Shown one piece after another: positions 41,682-51,100 of a stretch of DNA of 64,000 nt (the first letter of the stretch is position 1; each line of letters opens with the position of its first letter). Source of the stretch: WHSW01 sp963851045 (GTDB lineage Bacteria > Actinomycetota > Thermoleophilia > Solirubrobacterales > 70-9). Position numbers and translations under genes: made by a program. The notes under the pieces are model-generated. The model did no database searches. It saw nothing but the letters and a program-made list of their open reading frames with translations, and was not told the origin of the DNA. The DNA is taken from NCBI GenBank assembly GCA_963851045.1, contig CAWKNC010000002.1, forward strand, positions 868,001 to 932,000, written 5' to 3'.

Positions 41682-43244
41682 CTAGGAGACGGTGCGGGCT
41701 GGACCGTTCTCGAGCCCGCGCTCTTCGAACAGTGGGGACCGCTCGGCGTAGTAGTAGCTCGTCTTCGACGGGCGGGGGACGCCGACCACCGCGAAGCCGA
41801 CGGGCTTGATGTTGTTCTCGGCCAGAAGCTCTCCAAGCCGGCTGATCGCCGACAGCCGGCTGTTGCCGAGGCGCGTAACGATGAGGACATCGTCGGCGAG
41901 GCGAGCGAGCGGCAGAGCGTCAACGACCTCCGTCAGCGGCGGCGAGTCGATGATCACGTAGTCGGCGAGCTCGCGAGCCTCCTGAATCAGCCGCTCGGCT
42001 GCGCCGAGTGCGAAGAGCTCGGTCACCCAGCCGCCCTCGTAGTCGGCCAGCAGCAGTCCGAGGTTCTCGCCGTAGGCGGTATCGGTGATGAGCGCGTCAC
42101 GGATGTCGACGCTTTCGAGCAAGACGCTGACGACGCCCCGGCGCGGGGTGGCCCCGAAGGCCTTGCCAATCGCCGGGCGGCGGAGGTCGCCCTCGATCAC
42201 GATCACGCGGTTACCGGCCGCGATCAGGGAGGTCGCGAGGTTGATCGCCGTGGTTGTCTTGCCCTCGGAGGGTGCCGGACCGGTGACGAGCAGCACACGG
42301 CTGCCGCTTCCGCGTCGATGGGCCGCGAGGGTGGCTCGTAAGGCTCTATAGGCCTCCTGGCTGGAAACCGACAGCGTCCGCGGCCCGAGTGGCTGATCGC
42401 CCCGGCGGGAGGTCTCCTTCGGGATGCGGGCGAGAATCGGGAGCCGGTAGAGCTGGCGCAGCTGCTCTTCGCGGCGCAGGCGCGGGTCGAGCACGCGCGA
42501 GGCGAACGCGACGGCCACCCCGAGAATGAGCCCGGCGAGGATGCCGCCGGCAACGCTGAGAAGCGGGCGGGGGGCAACCGGAGACTCGGGCAGGTCGGCC
42601 TGTGTCTCTACGGAGATGGTCGGGTCGTCGCCCTGGCGCAGTGCCCCGAGCTGGCCGATCAAATTTTCGAGTTCGCTGCCGCCCTCGCCGGCAGCGAGAT
42701 TCGCCTCGAGCGCCGGCAACCTGTCGTCGATCTGAGCTCGCATCCGCTCGGTGCGCTCCTGGACGGCCTGGTCGGCGAAGGTGTCGGCGATGTCGCGCGC
42801 CTCCTCGGGCGCTGAAGCACGTGCGGTGATCGCGATCAGGTTGCTCTGAGCGATGGGCTGGGCGGTGACGTTGGCGAGCAACGACTGAGGCGTCTGATCC
42901 GTGCCCAGCTTGTCCTGAACGCGCGTCGCGACATCGAGTGTGGTGACCAGGCGCGCGGCCGTCTCAACGTCGCGGGTTGGGTCGGCCGATTGCTGCGGTA
43001 GGCCTGCGATCACATAGGCGGACGACTGCTCGCCGGCGATCGGGGTGACGAGGACGTCCGCCTCGGCCTCGTAGATCTCAGTTGCCGTCGCGACGTAGAG
43101 AATCGCGACCAGCGTCGTGGCCGCGACGATCGCGATGATCAGCCTGCTGCGCTCGCGCAGCGTCTGGACGAAGCGGCTCAGGCCCTCCTGTTCTTCGGGC
43201 GGGTGCAGCCAGTCCGTGTCGATCTGAGGGCGGTCGGCGCTCAC
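41682..43244 (-). CDS. Polysaccharide chain-length regulator / BY-type tyrosine autokinase
   Basis: 520 residues. The N-terminal Wzz domain has two membrane helices (about 33-55 and 245-265) flanking an outer coiled region. The C-terminal kinase has Walker A PSEGKTTTAINLATSL, Walker A' VIVIEGDLRRP and Walker B DYVIIDSPP. A short Tyr run (TSYYYAE) near the C-terminus is the candidate autophosphorylation site. It is a single-chain BY-kinase, unlike the split CapA/CapB pair of firmicutes. The start is GTG. It should control Wzx/Wzy polymer export together with the adjacent ligase/polymerase. Confidence 0.9.
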   Translation of the reverse strand: MSADRPQIDTDWLHPPEEQEGLSRFVQTLRERSRLIIAIVAATTLVAILYVATATEIYEAEADVLVTPIAGEQSSAYVIAGLPQQSADPTRDVETAARLVTTLDVATRVQDKLGTDQTPQSLLANVTAQPIAQSNLIAITARASAPEEARDIADTFADQAVQERTERMRAQIDDRLPALEANLAAGEGGSELENLIGQLGALRQGDDPTISVETQADLPESPVAPRPLLSVAGGILAGLILGVAVAFASRVLDPRLRREEQLRQLYRLPILARIPKETSRRGDQPLGPRTLSVSSQEAYRALRATLAAHRRGSGSRVLLVTGPAPSEGKTTTAINLATSLIAAGNRVIVIEGDLRRPAIGKAFGATPRRGVVSVLLESVDIRDALITDTAYGENLGLLLADYEGGWVTELFALGAAERLIQEARELADYVIIDSPPLTEVVDALPLARLADDVLIVTRLGNSRLSAISRLGELLAENNIKPVGFAVVGVPRPSKTSYYYAERSPLFEERGLENGPARTVS

Positions 43245-43294
43245 CGCGAGATTGTTACAGCAGCGGAAGTCGTCTCAGCGCACCAGCGGACGCC

Positions 43295-44494
43295 GTGAAC
43301 GGGCGCTGTTATCGGTTCGGCCGCGATAGCTGGCACAGTTCACGCGCCTTGCGGACGCTCGTCTACACCGACTACCCCTACCAGCGCGTTGGCGGCCGCA
43401 TCCATTCCGAGCGGGCGTTCTCCCTGTTTTTGAACGAGGTCGCCAGACGGGCAGGAGGCAACTTCGCGATCCTCGGCCGCGTTCGACCCGACGCGCCGAT
43501 CCACGCCGCGTATGAGCTCGGTCCGGAGTTCGAGTTCATCGATCTGCCCTGGTATCAGTCGCTCGCTTCATTCAGTGCGGTCGCGGGGATGTTCCGCTCA
43601 CTGGTGACCGGGTGGCACACGGTGGGCGCCGTCGATCGGGTCTGGCTGCTCGGGCCGCACCCGCTGATCATTGTCCTTGCCGGCTTCGCGCTCATCCGCC
43701 GGCGTTCGCTCTTTCTGGGCGTGCGCCAGGACTTTCCCCGCTACATCGCGTCCCGGCGCCCCGACAGCAGGCTGGCCCGCCTCGCCGCATCATTGCTCGA
43801 GCACTCGTTCAGGCTGCTTGCGCGGCGGTGCTCGGTCGTGGTCGTGGGCCCGGAACTGGCGCGCAACTACGCCCGGTCCAAACGGCTGCTCGAGATCCCC
43901 GTGTCATTGGTGTCGGCCGATCAGATCGTCGACGAGAAGACCGCGCTGGCAAAGGACTACTCAGGACAAAGAACCGTGCTCAGCGTCGGCCGCCTCGACA
44001 ATGAGAAGAACCCGGTTGCGCTCGCCGATGTGCTCGACCGGCTGCGCGCGGCGGGCGGGGATTGGCGACTTGAGGTATGTGGCGAGGGCCCACTCTCAGA
44101 TGACCTCGCGGACGAGCTCGAGCGGCGAGGGCTCGCCGAGCACGCGGAGCTCGCCGGCTACGTCCCGTATGACGGCGGGCTGATCGAGCGCTACCGAAAC
44201 GCCCATTTTCTCCTGCACTCATCGCTGAGCGAGGGATTGCCCCAAGTGCTGCTCGAGGCCTGTGCGGCCGGCCTGCCGATCGTCGCCTCGGATGTCGGCG
44301 GCATCGCCGAGGCGCTGGGGGAAGCGGTGGCCCTCATCGACGCCGGCGACGCGGACGGCGCAGCGGCAATGCTCGCGGCGCTTGCTGAGGATTCTGCGCG
44401 CCGGGAGCGTTTGATTGGCGCAGGTTTGGCCTATATCAAGCAACATACGTATGAGAAAGAGACCGAGCGCGTCGCGGCGTTTCTCAATTCTTAG
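43295..44494 (+). CDS. Glycosyltransferase family 4 protein
   Basis: 399 residues from GTG 43295, but TTG 43349 just before TLVYTDYPYQRVGGRIHSE (in part) may be the real start, as no ribosome binding site is seen and the first 18 residues look non-conserved. GT-B markers are LVSADQIVDEKT, VLSVGRLDNEKNPVAL, and the C-terminal E-x7-E near SSLSEGLPQVLLEACAAG. It is divergent from the tyrosine kinase. It is the fifth glycosyltransferase of the locus. Confidence 0.83.
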   Translation: MNGRCYRFGRDSWHSSRALRTLVYTDYPYQRVGGRIHSERAFSLFLNEVARRAGGNFAILGRVRPDAPIHAAYELGPEFEFIDLPWYQSLASFSAVAGMFRSLVTGWHTVGAVDRVWLLGPHPLIIVLAGFALIRRRSLFLGVRQDFPRYIASRRPDSRLARLAASLLEHSFRLLARRCSVVVVGPELARNYARSKRLLEIPVSLVSADQIVDEKTALAKDYSGQRTVLSVGRLDNEKNPVALADVLDRLRAAGGDWRLEVCGEGPLSDDLADELERRGLAEHAELAGYVPYDGGLIERYRNAHFLLHSSLSEGLPQVLLEACAAGLPIVASDVGGIAEALGEAVALIDAGDADGAAAMLAALAEDSARRERLIGAGLAYIKQHTYEKETERVAAFLNS

Positions 44495-44563
44495 TGTGTC
44501 CGGCGCGCGGCTGAGAATGATTACGCGCTAGAAGGAGTTGCCGCCGAAGTTGAGAACGGTGGC

Positions 44564-45238
44564 ATGATGACCCCCCGCATGGCAGAACTCAGATTTCCAC
44601 GTCGCAGTCGCACCGCCCGTCGGGCGTCGGCCCCCGAGGTCCCCGCGGACCCGCTCCAGGCGATGGCGAGCGAGATTCGTGCCCTCGACGCCGCGGCCAC
44701 CAGCGCGGCCGAGCGGATCAAGGTCGCGGCCGAGCAGCTGAGCGAGGGTTCCGGCATGTCGAAACTACGGGTGGAGCTGATGGGCGGCGTAGCTACCGCG
44801 CTCGTCGACCGCACCGAGGAGATTCGCGCCGACTGTGATCGTCTCTCGTCACTGATGGACCGCACGGCAAAGCTTGTCGCCGCCCGAGACGCGGAGGCCG
44901 GGGGCAACCCGTCGGTCGCGCCGGCCACGGAGGTGCCCGAGTCGCAACCACCGCCGGTCTCGCACCTGGACCTGCCGCGGCCCGAGCCGGTTTCGGAACC
45001 CGAGTCCGAGCAGCAGGCGGCCAGGCCGCGCTGGCTGGAGCGCGACGACGCGCCAGAAACTTCGCAAACGGACGAGGGCGGAACTTCCGAGGGGGTCCGC
45101 CTGATCGCCACACAGATGGCGATTGCAGGCTCCAGTCGCAGCGAGATCGAGCACCGCCTGCGGATCCAGTTCGGCGTCGTTGACGCCGAGAAAGCCCTCG
45201 ACGATATCTTCGGCAACCGTCGGTCAGGAGTCCAATGA
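44564..45238 (+). CDS. Coiled-coil protein with a shared C-terminal domain (paralogue A)
   Basis: 224 residues. A basic N-terminus (FPRRSRTARRA) leads into about 80 residues of helix/coiled coil, then a Pro/Glu-rich linker, then a C-terminal domain of about 38 residues beginning ATQMAIAGSSRSEIEHRL and ending AEKALDDIFG. The same domain closes the next protein. No signal peptide or membrane helix is seen, so it is cytoplasmic. The next gene overlaps its stop by 4 bases (ATGA). I do not recognise a family; the short helical tail could be a protein-interaction module (compare other small three-helix tails), and a structural or cell-pole role is only a guess. Confidence 0.7.
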   Translation: MMTPRMAELRFPRRSRTARRASAPEVPADPLQAMASEIRALDAAATSAAERIKVAAEQLSEGSGMSKLRVELMGGVATALVDRTEEIRADCDRLSSLMDRTAKLVAARDAEAGGNPSVAPATEVPESQPPPVSHLDLPRPEPVSEPESEQQAARPRWLERDDAPETSQTDEGGTSEGVRLIATQMAIAGSSRSEIEHRLRIQFGVVDAEKALDDIFGNRRSGVQ

Positions 45239-46032
45239 GCACGCAGAGCACCAGTCCCTCGATCCAGCCCGGTCCGGGCGTGGGTTCGTCGTCCGAGCTG
45301 AAGCGCTCGGTCAGTCAGGCGACCGAACGGATCAGCGAGATCATCACCGCGGCCGAGCAGGTCGCCGTCGACATTCGAAACGACGCCGAGACCCAGGCCC
45401 GCAACTACGTGGCCGCGCAGCAGCGCGAGATCGACCGTGTGGTCGGCGAGCGCAGCGCCGCTCTCAACCGGATGACGGAGACGCTGATCGAAAACGCAGA
45501 GCGCTTCCGCCGCCAGGCCGAGCATATGCTCAACAGCGTCGACGAGGTCATCGACGAGGCGCGCCAGGCGCTCGAGTCCGACCGTTCAAGCATCAGCCGT
45601 TCGACGGAGATCCCTGAGCTGGAGCTCGCCCCAAGGCCGGTCGCGCAGCCCGATTTCCGCCCCGAGCCCGGCTTCGAGCCGATGTCCGAGCCCGCCAGCG
45701 AGCCGGAGCCTGAACTCGACCCCGAGCCGGTTTCCGAGGCCGCTGTCGAGGAAGAGGTCGCCGACATCGAGGCCGAGGCCGAGGCCGAAGCCCTGGCCGA
45801 CGAAGCTGTCGAGGAGGGCGAGCCCGCCGTCAGGCTTGCCGCCTATCAGGGCACCGCGACCGATGAGGATGAGGACGAGGCACCGACCAGCGACGACAGC
45901 GCTGAGGCGATGCTCCGGGCGACGCAGATGGCGATCGCGGGCAACACTCGCGACGAGATCGCACGTGTGCTCGAGGCCGACTTCCCGGGCGTGGACGCCG
46001 ATCAGGTCCTCAACGAGATCCTCGGCAGCTAA
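45235..46032 (+). CDS. DivIVA-like coiled-coil protein with the shared C-terminal domain (paralogue B)
   Basis: 265 residues. Residues ~25-120 form a long coiled coil rich in Glu, Arg and Ala (AAEQVAVDIRNDAETQARNY in part) resembling DivIVA or ATP synthase b-type coils. A very acidic Pro/Glu linker follows (about 125-215, many EPEP and EAEAEA runs). The C-terminal domain (ATQMAIAGNTRDEIARVLEA and a VDADQVLNEILG end) matches paralogue A at most positions. Translational coupling points to a hetero-complex. Cytoplasmic. A role in envelope growth or polar organisation is inference from neighbours (exopolysaccharide genes and a sortase). Confidence 0.7.
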   Translation: MSTQSTSPSIQPGPGVGSSSELKRSVSQATERISEIITAAEQVAVDIRNDAETQARNYVAAQQREIDRVVGERSAALNRMTETLIENAERFRRQAEHMLNSVDEVIDEARQALESDRSSISRSTEIPELELAPRPVAQPDFRPEPGFEPMSEPASEPEPELDPEPVSEAAVEEEVADIEAEAEAEALADEAVEEGEPAVRLAAYQGTATDEDEDEAPTSDDSAEAMLRATQMAIAGNTRDEIARVLEADFPGVDADQVLNEILGS

Positions 46033-46080
46033 GCCGCCTGCGCGAGAGCGGGCACGAACGGGGCGCCTCGCTGGAGGTGC

Positions 46081-46830
46081 TCAGGGGTCCTGCCACTTAC
46101 GGGCGGACGTTGCGAACAGGCTGACGTCCGTGAGCTCGGCGAACACAGCCCAGCGCTCCGCTGCGCTGTAGAGGGGGTGGCAGGCGGTGAGGACGAGGCG
46201 CTCGTAGCCGACGTCGTCGACGATCTCAACCTGACTGGGATCGACGATCTCGTGCTTTTCGACCGTGTAGGTGAACGTCCCGTACGGCATCTCGAGGCGG
46301 ATCTCGTCGCCATCCTCGATCTCGTTGATCTTGCGAAACGGCGCGAGATAGGTGGTGCGATGGCCGGCGATTCCGATCGTCTTGCCCTCTCCGGGGAAGC
46401 CGGTCTCGGGGTAGCGCCCGGGTCCCTTTTGCAGCGTTGCTGTGTCCGTGCCCTCGACAGCGACGACGTCGACCCCGATGTCGGGAATGATTATGCGGCC
46501 AATGCCCTCGCCGGTCTTGACCTCCTCGCCGAAGCGTTTTGCGAGGAGGTCGATGCGCTTCTCAATGTCGTCGACGCCCGCGACGGCCTCGAGGTCCTCC
46601 GGGGCCGGGAAGCGCCCCTCGAGGGCCTTGAGGTCGTCCTCGGCCTGTCCCTGCTTGATCGACCCGTAGATCGTCGACAGGGGCTCCTTGTAGGCGAGCG
46701 TCATGCCCACGTCGATGCCGATCACCAGGCCGGCGGTGATCAGTGCGACCGACATGATCCGCATGACACGATTGCGCATCACCGAATGATGGCTGATCGC
46801 CGCGACGTGTCGGCCACGCCCGTGCGACAC
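46081..46830 (-). CDS. Sortase (class E-like)
   Basis: 249 residues. An N-terminal membrane helix (about 24-46, MSVALITAGLVIGIDVGMTL in part) anchors a sortase domain. The catalytic His157 is in AGHRTTYLAPF, Cys217 in LVLTACHPLY and the Arg in AERWAVF. It joins surface proteins with a C-terminal LPxTG-like signal to the wall. A likely substrate is the LPFTG protein at 62065. The start at 46830 leaves only 10 bases to the divergent argG; ATG 46779 is a reasonable alternative. It converges on the paralogue B gene. Confidence 0.85.
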   Translation of the reverse strand: MSHGRGRHVAAISHHSVMRNRVMRIMSVALITAGLVIGIDVGMTLAYKEPLSTIYGSIKQGQAEDDLKALEGRFPAPEDLEAVAGVDDIEKRIDLLAKRFGEEVKTGEGIGRIIIPDIGVDVVAVEGTDTATLQKGPGRYPETGFPGEGKTIGIAGHRTTYLAPFRKINEIEDGDEIRLEMPYGTFTYTVEKHEIVDPSQVEIVDDVGYERLVLTACHPLYSAAERWAVFAELTDVSLFATSARKWQDP

Positions 46831-46840
46831 TGCCCCGCCG

Positions 46841-48106
46841 ATGACGCCTGAACCGAGCCCAAGAATCGCCAGCTATCTCGCCGACCCGGATCAGGTCAGC
46901 AAGGTCCTGCTCCTATATTCGGGCGGCCTCGACACCTCCGTGATGCTCCACTGGATCCAGGAGCGCTACGGCGCTGAGGTCGTCACGCTGACCGTCGATC
47001 TGGGTCAGCCTGGAGAGGATTGGGATGCCGTCGTCGGCAAGGCGTTGAAGATGGGCGCGGTTGACGCGATCCGCGCAGACGCGCGCGAGGAGTTCGCCCG
47101 TGACTACGTGCTGCCGTCGATCAAGGCCAACGCGCTCTATGGCGGCGGCTATCCGCTCTTCACGGCTCTCGCCCGGCCGCTGATTGCGAAGTTGGCGGTC
47201 GAGCACGCGCGCGAACATGGCTGCGACACGATCGCGCATGGCTGCACAGGCAAGGGCAACGACCAGGTCCGCATCGAGGCAACGATCGCGACGCTCGACA
47301 CCGACCTCAAGATCATCGCTCCGGTTCGCGAGTGGAAGATGGGCCGCGAGGAAGAGATCGCCTACGCGCGCGAGCACGCGATCCCGATCAAGGGCGGAAC
47401 CGAGGTCTCGCCGTACTCGATCGACGACAACCTCTGGGGACGCTCGTCGGAGGGGCGGACCATCGAGGACCTCAACGAGCCGCCCGCCGACGACATCTTC
47501 CAACTGGTCACCCGTCCGGAGGAGGCCCCGGATGAGGCTCAGCTCGTGCGTATCGGCTTCGAGGCCGGCTGTCCCGTCTCGATCGACGGTGAGCGGCTCG
47601 AGCTTGTCGAGCTGATCGAGCGCGCGGGCGAGATCGGTGGACGCCACGGGGTTGGCATCGTCGACCACATCGAGGATCGCATCGTTGGCCTCAAGGTCCG
47701 TGACATCTACGAGGTCCCGGCAGCGGCGATGATCCTGCCCGCGCATCGCGAGCTCGAAAAGCTCGTCTCGACGATCCATCAGAACAACTTCAAGCGCACG
47801 CTGGAGGACCGCTGGGCCTACCTCTGTTACGCGGGCCTCTGGATCGAGCCACTGCGTCACGATCTCGATGCCTACATGGACTCGGCGAATCAGTACGTGA
47901 GCGGCGAGGCCACCGTGAAGCTCTACAAGGGCTCGGCCACCGTTGTCGCACGTCAATCGCCCTACGCGCTCTACGACCAGACGCTCGCCTCGTTCGGGGA
48001 GTCCGGGGGGCAGTTCAGCCAGGAGGCCAGCCCCGGCTTCATCGAGCTGTTCACGCTGCAGAGCCGGCTCGCGCACCGCGTGCGCAATCGCGACAGCGAC
48101 AGCTAG
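46841..48106 (+). CDS. argG: Argininosuccinate synthase
   Basis: 421 residues. The ATP pyrophosphatase P-loop is LLYSGGLDTSVML, followed by HGCTGKGNDQVRIE and APVREWKM, all typical of ArgG. It joins citrulline and aspartate with ATP, the seventh step of arginine synthesis. It is about 20 kb from argCJBD and isolated from argF and argH, which are not in the window. A GACACT hexamer lies 9 nt before the ATG, so it may have its own promoter overlapping the sortase start region. Confidence 0.95.
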   Translation: MTPEPSPRIASYLADPDQVSKVLLLYSGGLDTSVMLHWIQERYGAEVVTLTVDLGQPGEDWDAVVGKALKMGAVDAIRADAREEFARDYVLPSIKANALYGGGYPLFTALARPLIAKLAVEHAREHGCDTIAHGCTGKGNDQVRIEATIATLDTDLKIIAPVREWKMGREEEIAYAREHAIPIKGGTEVSPYSIDDNLWGRSSEGRTIEDLNEPPADDIFQLVTRPEEAPDEAQLVRIGFEAGCPVSIDGERLELVELIERAGEIGGRHGVGIVDHIEDRIVGLKVRDIYEVPAAAMILPAHRELEKLVSTIHQNNFKRTLEDRWAYLCYAGLWIEPLRHDLDAYMDSANQYVSGEATVKLYKGSATVVARQSPYALYDQTLASFGESGGQFSQEASPGFIELFTLQSRLAHRVRNRDSDS

Positions 48107-51100
48107 CTAGCGCTCCTTCGCGGCGAAACTCGGCGTGATCTTCGGCATCCGCCTGCCCTCGTAGGCGGCCAGCCGACGCTTGTAGCGACGCTCGAGCTTC
48201 GCTGTCACCCACCTCCTCTGACCGGCCCCTAGGCGCACGCGCTTTGAGCCCACGATGCCTCGGATACCGAGCTTGCGCGCGACCCGCCCGCTCGCCCGCA
48301 ACTCGATCCGAACCCGGCACTCAGTCGAGCAGCCCAGACGGACGCGGACGCCGTTTCGTAAAAGTTGCGACGGGCGTCCAGGCACCTTGAAACGCACCAC
48401 ATCGAGCTCGAGTGGGCCTTCGAGAACGACGATCGTGAACTCGCGTTCGAGGACGCCGCCAAACTGATCGGTGGCGCGGATTCGCACGCTGCGGACCGCA
48501 CCATGCTTACGCTCGAGCTCGGTGGCGGTGAAAAGGGACGTGCCGCTGATCGCGAACTCGCCATTGTTCTCGGCGCCAGGGCCGGGGACCAGGGTGAATG
48601 CGGATGAGTCGCCCGCGTCCTGATCGTCTGCGGCCAGGTCGCCGACCGCGGAGCCCGCGGGCATATGCTCGCCGACGCTCGCGTTCGACAGCGTGATGTT
48701 GCTGGGTAGATCCTCGACGTCAGCGACCGCGATCGCGAATGCGCGGGCCGCGCTCAGCCCCTTTGAGTCCTTCACGGCCAGGCGAATGTCGCGTACCGGG
48801 TCGGCCTCGAAGTCCAGTGGCCGGCTCGTCACGAGCGTTGACCCACTGACCTGGAAGTCGGCGTTGTCGGCGGAGCCATCTCCGTCGACGAGCGTGAAAG
48901 TCCAGTTGTCGGAGGCGTCGGGGTCGTCGCTGGCGAGGTTGGCGACGAGGCTGCCCGCGGGGAGGTTCTCGGCGACCCACGCGCTCGAGATGGTTGGCGC
49001 GCTGGGCGGTTCGTTCACGTCGGTGACGGTGATGTCCAGCCGGCGCTCGAAGCTGTCTCCTGAGCCGTTCTCGCTGCGTACTCGGATCGAATAGGTGGCC
49101 CCTTGCTCGTGGTCGAACGTGGCGGCGGTTCTCAGCTCGGTGCCCGAGATCGCAAAGTTCGCGTTGTCATCTGCCCCCGAGCCACTGACGAGCGCATAGG
49201 TGTGGGGGGTCGCATCGGGATCGGCGCTCGAGAACGCCCCGACCACGCTGCCTAACGGCAGGTTCTCCTCGACCGCGGAGTTTGAGAGCGCGATTTCGGT
49301 CGTTGGCTCGTTGACGTCGCTGACCGTAACGGTCAGCTGCTGTTCGAAAGCGCCGCCGGCGGAGTCGTCGCTCTTGACCCGGATCGAGTAGCTCGACCTG
49401 GCCTCGTAGTTGAAGCTGGCCGCCGTCTTCAGAGAGGTCCCGTCGACTGTGAACGAGGCGTTGTCAGCACTTCCCGCTCCGGAAACCAGGGAGTAGGAGT
49501 GGCTATCGCCGACGTCCTGGTCCGTGCTCGAGAGCGCTCCCACCGTGGCCCCCGACGGCTGGTTTTCATCGACGGACGCGTCCGAGAGCAGAATGCCCGT
49601 CGGCGCGTCGTTGGCGTTCGTGACGGTGATGGCAAACGCTTTCGCGAAGCCGGTGCTCCCGTCGTGGGTTCGGATACGAACCGAGTAGCTCGACTTGGTT
49701 TCGAAGTCGAAGCTGCCGCTGGTCTTCAGGGTGGATCCATCGATCTGAAACCGCGCGTTATCCGTATCGCCGGTTCCGCCGACAAGCGAGTAGGTGTGAG
49801 CGCCGCCGTCGGGGTCGGTCGTCGACAGTGCCCCGACCGTCGCTCCAGAGCCCTGGTTCTCAGCAAAGCTCGAACCGGAGAGGGCAAGGTCGGTCGGCGG
49901 GCAGTTTGGCGCGTAGGTGGCGGTGAGCGTCATCGACGTCGCCGCCGTGAAGCTGTGAATGCGGCTGGCGCCGTCTGACCACTGACACCAGTTGTAGGAC
50001 GTCGCACTGAGGGTCTGAGTCGTCTGCGCGATCGCCTGAACCTGCGAACCCTGGATGGCGGTCAGTGTCTGGGGCGCGGGGCCCGTGACATCGCCGAGCT
50101 GAAGAATCAGGCCCGACGGAACCGACTGGGACTGGATGTTCACCGTGTTCGGCTGCAGATCGAGTGTGGTCCTTCGCGCCAGCCCCTTGTTGTCGGTCGC
50201 GGTGAGCTCGATCGAAAGGTGCGCCGGATATCCGTGGTCGGGCGCGGTGATCTGAAGATCGTCGTCGCCGTCGAGCGTCGTCTGGTGATGGTCGTGGCAG
50301 CCGCCGCCGGGAACGCAGTGCTCGAGGATCACGTCCCATCGCAGTGCGCTGGGGGGCAGCGTTCCCTGCTCGGCATCCGTGGCCACTCCGTGGAAGTTGA
50401 GCTGCTGGCCGACCGTCCAGGTGCTACCGGGCGCCGGCGAGGTGATGCTGGGGGCAGGCGGATGGTTGCCCACATCCACGCGGATCGTGTCGGTATCCGT
50501 TTCCGGGCTCCCGTCGCTCACACGCAGGTGAACGTCGACGGTCTCCGGTGAGTTGTAGGTGTGGGTGGGGGTGGCCGAGGTCGAGTCCTGCGGATCGGAG
50601 TAATCGCCGTCGCCGTTGAGGTCCCACTCGTAGGTGAGCGTGTCGCCCGCGTCCGCATCGGTTGATCCGGTTGCATCGAAGTCGACCTCGAGCGGAGCGC
50701 TTCCGAACTCGGGGGTGGCGGTCGCGACGGCCTGCGGCGGGGTATTGCCGGCCGTGTGCTGGATACGGCGGATCTCGGCCAGGCCGATGTCGACGTAATA
50801 GAGGGCGCCGTCCGGCCCGACCTTGAGGTCGACCGGAGCTATGACGTGTTGGTCGAACGCCTCCGTCTGGCCGAAGAGTGGGTTCCCGCTCGGGTCGACG
50901 GGCACGCGCCAGATGCAGTGGCGGGCGTAGTCGGTGAAGAACAGCGAGCCGTCGTACTCGGACGGAAAGCTGTCGCCCGTGTAGAAGGCGATCCCGGAGC
51001 TTGCCGAGCCGTCGCCGGGAACGGGGCACGGGTCGCCTGGGTACACCTCCTCGTGGTGGTCGTATTCGAACGTCGGGACCTCAACGGCGCCCGGGCCGGC

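Noticed and set aside
46913..48076. Long open frame (387 codons) on the minus strand inside argG
   Set aside because: Antisense shadow caused by high GC; argG motifs are intact on the plus strand.
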